Source of the DNA: Nitrospiraceae bacterium UBA2166
GTDB taxonomy: Bacteria; Nitrospirota; Nitrospiria; Nitrospirales; UBA2166
DNA: 8,038 nucleotides
Assembly (NCBI GenBank): GCA_002328825.1
Contig: DCWI01000111.1
Location: forward strand, 8,805 to 16,842
Direction: 5' to 3'
Below the pieces are notes generated by a model that did no database searches, was not told the origin of the DNA, and worked only from the letters and a program-made list of their open reading frames with translations. Below are positions 8,001 through 8,038 of the stretch, one piece after another. Numbering within the stretch: the stretch's first letter is position 1; each line of letters opens with the position of its first letter. A program made the position numbers and the translations under genes.

Positions 8001-8038
8001 AACCCCCTCAAGGTGACCTCCCCCCGTGTGATTTCAAC
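5024..8038 (+). CDS. Giant secreted repeat protein with InlB B-repeat-like units, 3' end beyond window
   Basis: One frame runs without a stop from ATG 5024 to the window edge: 1005 codons, C-terminus missing. The start overlaps the FecR stop (ATGA); only a weak GGGA precedes it, so translation is probably coupled. Residues 1-30 are a signal peptide (LLCLLGVLLISVSTLPPPLAKA). Residues about 31-125 form a beta-rich domain with VPDVPVGEHTLTITY, resembling transthyretin-like or Ig-like surface domains. Residues 127-148 (DDDGDGATNLEEV, then DPNNP) match the Ca-binding TSP3/EF-hand-like motif of bacterial surface proteins. Six units follow (155-234, 243-326, 332-526, 532-648, 654-805, 811-941), each with a G-(D/N)-G-x-G start, an aGT-VTLTA-x-FxGW core and an ATF-like end, as in divergent InlB B-repeats (Pfam PF18998). 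Units 3-6 carry large insertions between their first two cysteines. The residues after 942 are Cys/Pro-rich. The product is probably an extracellular or surface-anchored adhesin or matrix protein; function is unproven. Confidence 0.93.
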   Translation, partial: MTQVRPHILLCLLGVLLISVSTLPPPLAKAGNSKLQIALLPPPIAQAIGGMTATLDISGVQDTIPMTINLDGTVTATVPDVPVGEHTLTITYRSPRNVILAIATGEAVVEPDVNTHIALNALNTSMDDDGDGATNLEEVMSTTDPNNPISGGSQATLQVNIAGTGNGTVKSLGLSGITCGEICENSFIVGAEIRLIVEPEIDSMFSGWQGVDCGSEPECQVHFQDNLTVVATFVPLEAGEAPEFTLSVTKGGDGKGEVLTDVRNSSTGIRCGEHCAEFYEAGTTITLTAISAPDSIFAGWSGGECAEAETCEMTMVANQTIMATFIKEPTPHFTLAVTKGGDGKGEVTANPLGVINCGEFPDNTFPPFLNTPEEGQNSFQDDDFVSQCQFLEINCPDGEGERPFPSDFFPNDSLNQPGGLPPCDFDTEPGVPCDPSISPGFDQNDSENRPNFFSPIQNEIRKGQSPVPTTIGTDCSKLYNAGTSVTLTAIPDSDSMFAGWSGGVCVGTGICQVTMTANQTVTATFLNDPNAQFSLTVNVSGDGHGTVDATPTTEIHCERFTDTEFSDNTLQTFPFPNENEPEERQDSIPPNTEETCSGNYAAGTTVTLTAIPESDSMFAGWNISGCSGTSFSCTLTIVANQTATATFIHDSTSQLALTVNMAGDGHGTVTANPQPTGEPNCRLPDNTFSPFPNAPGEGQDSFQDDSFSSQCQFLGINCRDGDAEGPFPNNSFPSPQNEIRKSQNLAPETIGTNCSEFYDAGTTVTLTAIPDSDSIFAGWSEGECGGTGICQVTMSTNHTITATFVHEPKPQFSLTVTISGDGHGTMDAHPDTEVHCEGSRFQPNLPPQNEPQNFQSPSQPLPADLFISTASGVNLLKKWQRVRAQTIEGSCSGSFDAGTSVTLTAIADNNSIFPGWGGACAGTGQCTVTLTENKTVSVTFACVTRPCGQEDEQVFFSDETQSDPNGFPPCSPSTTPSPGVPCDPSLSPDFDAQPPQGDLPPCDFN
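5402..5467 (+). other. TSP3/EF-hand-like calcium-binding motif (in repeat protein)
   Basis: Residues 127-148: DDDGDGATNLEEV followed by STTDPNNP. This D-x-DGDG-x-(T/S)N-xEE ... TDPxxP pattern is typical of bacterial thrombospondin type 3 motifs, which bind Ca in secreted proteins. Only one copy is present, as a hinge between the N-domain and the repeats. Confidence 0.75.
5486..5725 (+). repeat. InlB B-like unit 1, compact
   Basis: Residues 155-234. The first cysteine pair is tight (TCGEIC, C-x3-C) and the second is DCGSEPEC (C-x5-C). It is the most diverged unit: the core reads IRLIVEPEIDSMFSGW instead of VTLTAIPDSDSMFAGW. With unit 2 it defines the uninterrupted form. Confidence 0.85.
5750..6001 (+). 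repeat. InlB B-like unit 2, compact
   Basis: Residues 243-326. Opens FTLSVTKGGDGKGEV, has a tight first pair (RCGEHC), core TITLTAISAPDSIFAGWSGG and second pair ECAEAETC. Its opening is nearly repeated at the start of unit 3 (FTLAVTKGGDGKGEV), so units 2 and 3 share recent ancestry over that part. Confidence 0.88.
6104..6253 (+). repeat. Loop module A, copy in unit 3
   Basis: A 50-codon block (PDNTFPPF ... PSDFFP) that aligns without gaps to 7073-7222 in unit 5. By hand count 28 of 150 bases differ, with 15 amino-acid replacements and 10 synonymous codon changes. A shortened relative (SDNTLQTFPFPNENEPEE) is in unit 4. Confidence 0.85.
6243..6382 (+). repeat. 8-bp direct repeat bracketing an extra 132-bp segment
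   Basis: ACTTCTTC occurs at 6243-6250 and 6375-6382, a spacing of 132 bp or 44 codons. That is exactly the length by which the unit 3 loop exceeds the homologous unit 5 loop, and the segment falls at the site where the two loops stop aligning. Confidence 0.75.
6617..6967 (+). repeat. InlB B-like unit 4 with 38-residue loop insertion
   Basis: Residues 532-648. Insertion at 6695-6808 between HC and TC, cysteine-free, containing a reduced version of loop module A. Core TVTLTAIPESDSMFAGW; the second pair is C-x6-C (GCSGTSFSC), one longer than in the other units. Confidence 0.87.
6983..7438 (+). repeat. InlB B-like unit 5 with 72-residue loop insertion
   Basis: Residues 654-805. Insertion at 7067-7282 with one internal cysteine pair (QCQFLGINC). 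Loop and scaffold both match unit 3; the scaffold after the loop is 156 nt in each, with 28 mismatches by hand count. Confidence 0.88.
7073..7222 (+). repeat. Loop module A, copy in unit 5
   Basis: 50 codons (PDNTFSPF ... NNSFP) aligning without gaps to 6104-6253. It continues directly into SPQNEIRK, which in unit 3 is reached only after the extra 44 codons. Confidence 0.85.
7454..7846 (+). repeat. InlB B-like unit 6 with 54-residue loop insertion
   Basis: Residues 811-941. Insertion at 7532-7693 between HC and SC has no cysteines and differs in character: Pro/Gln-rich, then a basic amphipathic stretch (GVNLLKKWQRVRAQ). Core SVTLTAIADNNSIFPGW. The flank TEVHCE parallels TEIHCE of unit 4. Confidence 0.85.
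7919..8038 (+). repeat. Cys/Pro-rich PPC / PGVPCDPS repeats, running off the window
   Basis: After unit 6 come FPPC, then PGVPCDPSLSPDFD, then DLPPCDFN at the edge. FPPC and LPPC are 96 bp (32 codons) apart, suggesting a tandem array that starts here. The same string, LPPCDFD then PGVPCDPSISPGFD, occurs inside the unit 3 loop (6281-6349). Confidence 0.7.

Noticed and set aside
5486..8038. CRISPR array or mobile element as an explanation of the repeats
   Set aside because: The repeats are long, in frame, protein-level units with no uniform short direct repeats and spacers, and there is no transposase, integrase or terminal inverted repeat in the window.

Overview
The window comes from a diderm (Gram-negative-type) bacterium. 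Evidence for this is an outer-membrane beta-barrel protein ending in Phe, several Sec-type signal peptides and a lipoate-synthesis gene. I cannot place it by taxon from sequence alone. The MutY subtype (short, 'PLGYNIRP' motif) and the TPR-barrel/FecR/repeat-protein trio remind me of Nitrospirota-like or other environmental lineages, but that is an impression and not evidence.

Left part (1-1945) holds housekeeping-type genes. A small His/Gly-rich exported protein gene runs off the left edge on the minus strand. Next to it, also on the minus strand, is a short MutY-type adenine glycosylase with no NUDIX domain. Divergent from that, on the plus strand, is lipB (octanoyltransferase). The divergent mutY/lipB gap contains a perfect 8-bp inverted repeat.

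Right part (2227-8038) is a three-gene plus-strand locus. It encodes (i) a signal-peptide protein with five TPRs followed by an outer-membrane beta-barrel, (ii) an exported FecR-domain protein with a Pro/Thr/Ser-rich tail, and (iii) a very large secreted repeat protein. The third gene overlaps the FecR gene by ATGA and stays open to the window edge (at least 1005 residues). It carries a signal peptide, a beta-rich N-domain, one Ca-binding TSP3-like motif and six divergent InlB B-repeat-like units. My inference is that the barrel protein exports, anchors or assembles the repeat protein, with the FecR protein as a periplasmic or surface partner.

The most notable signal is in the big repeat protein. 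Each unit has two cysteine pairs. In units 1 and 2 the first pair is the ordinary tight C-x3-C, but in units 3-6 it is split by in-frame insertions of 116, 38, 72 and 54 residues, so the units act as a scaffold displaying disulfide-bracketed loops. The loops are related to one another, were duplicated together with their scaffold in a two-unit register (3+4 matches 5+6), and have changed length by modular events. The 44-codon difference between loops 3 and 5 equals exactly the 132-bp spacing of an 8-bp direct repeat that brackets the extra segment. Motifs from that extra segment reappear after unit 6, where they seem to start a tandem array leaving the window.
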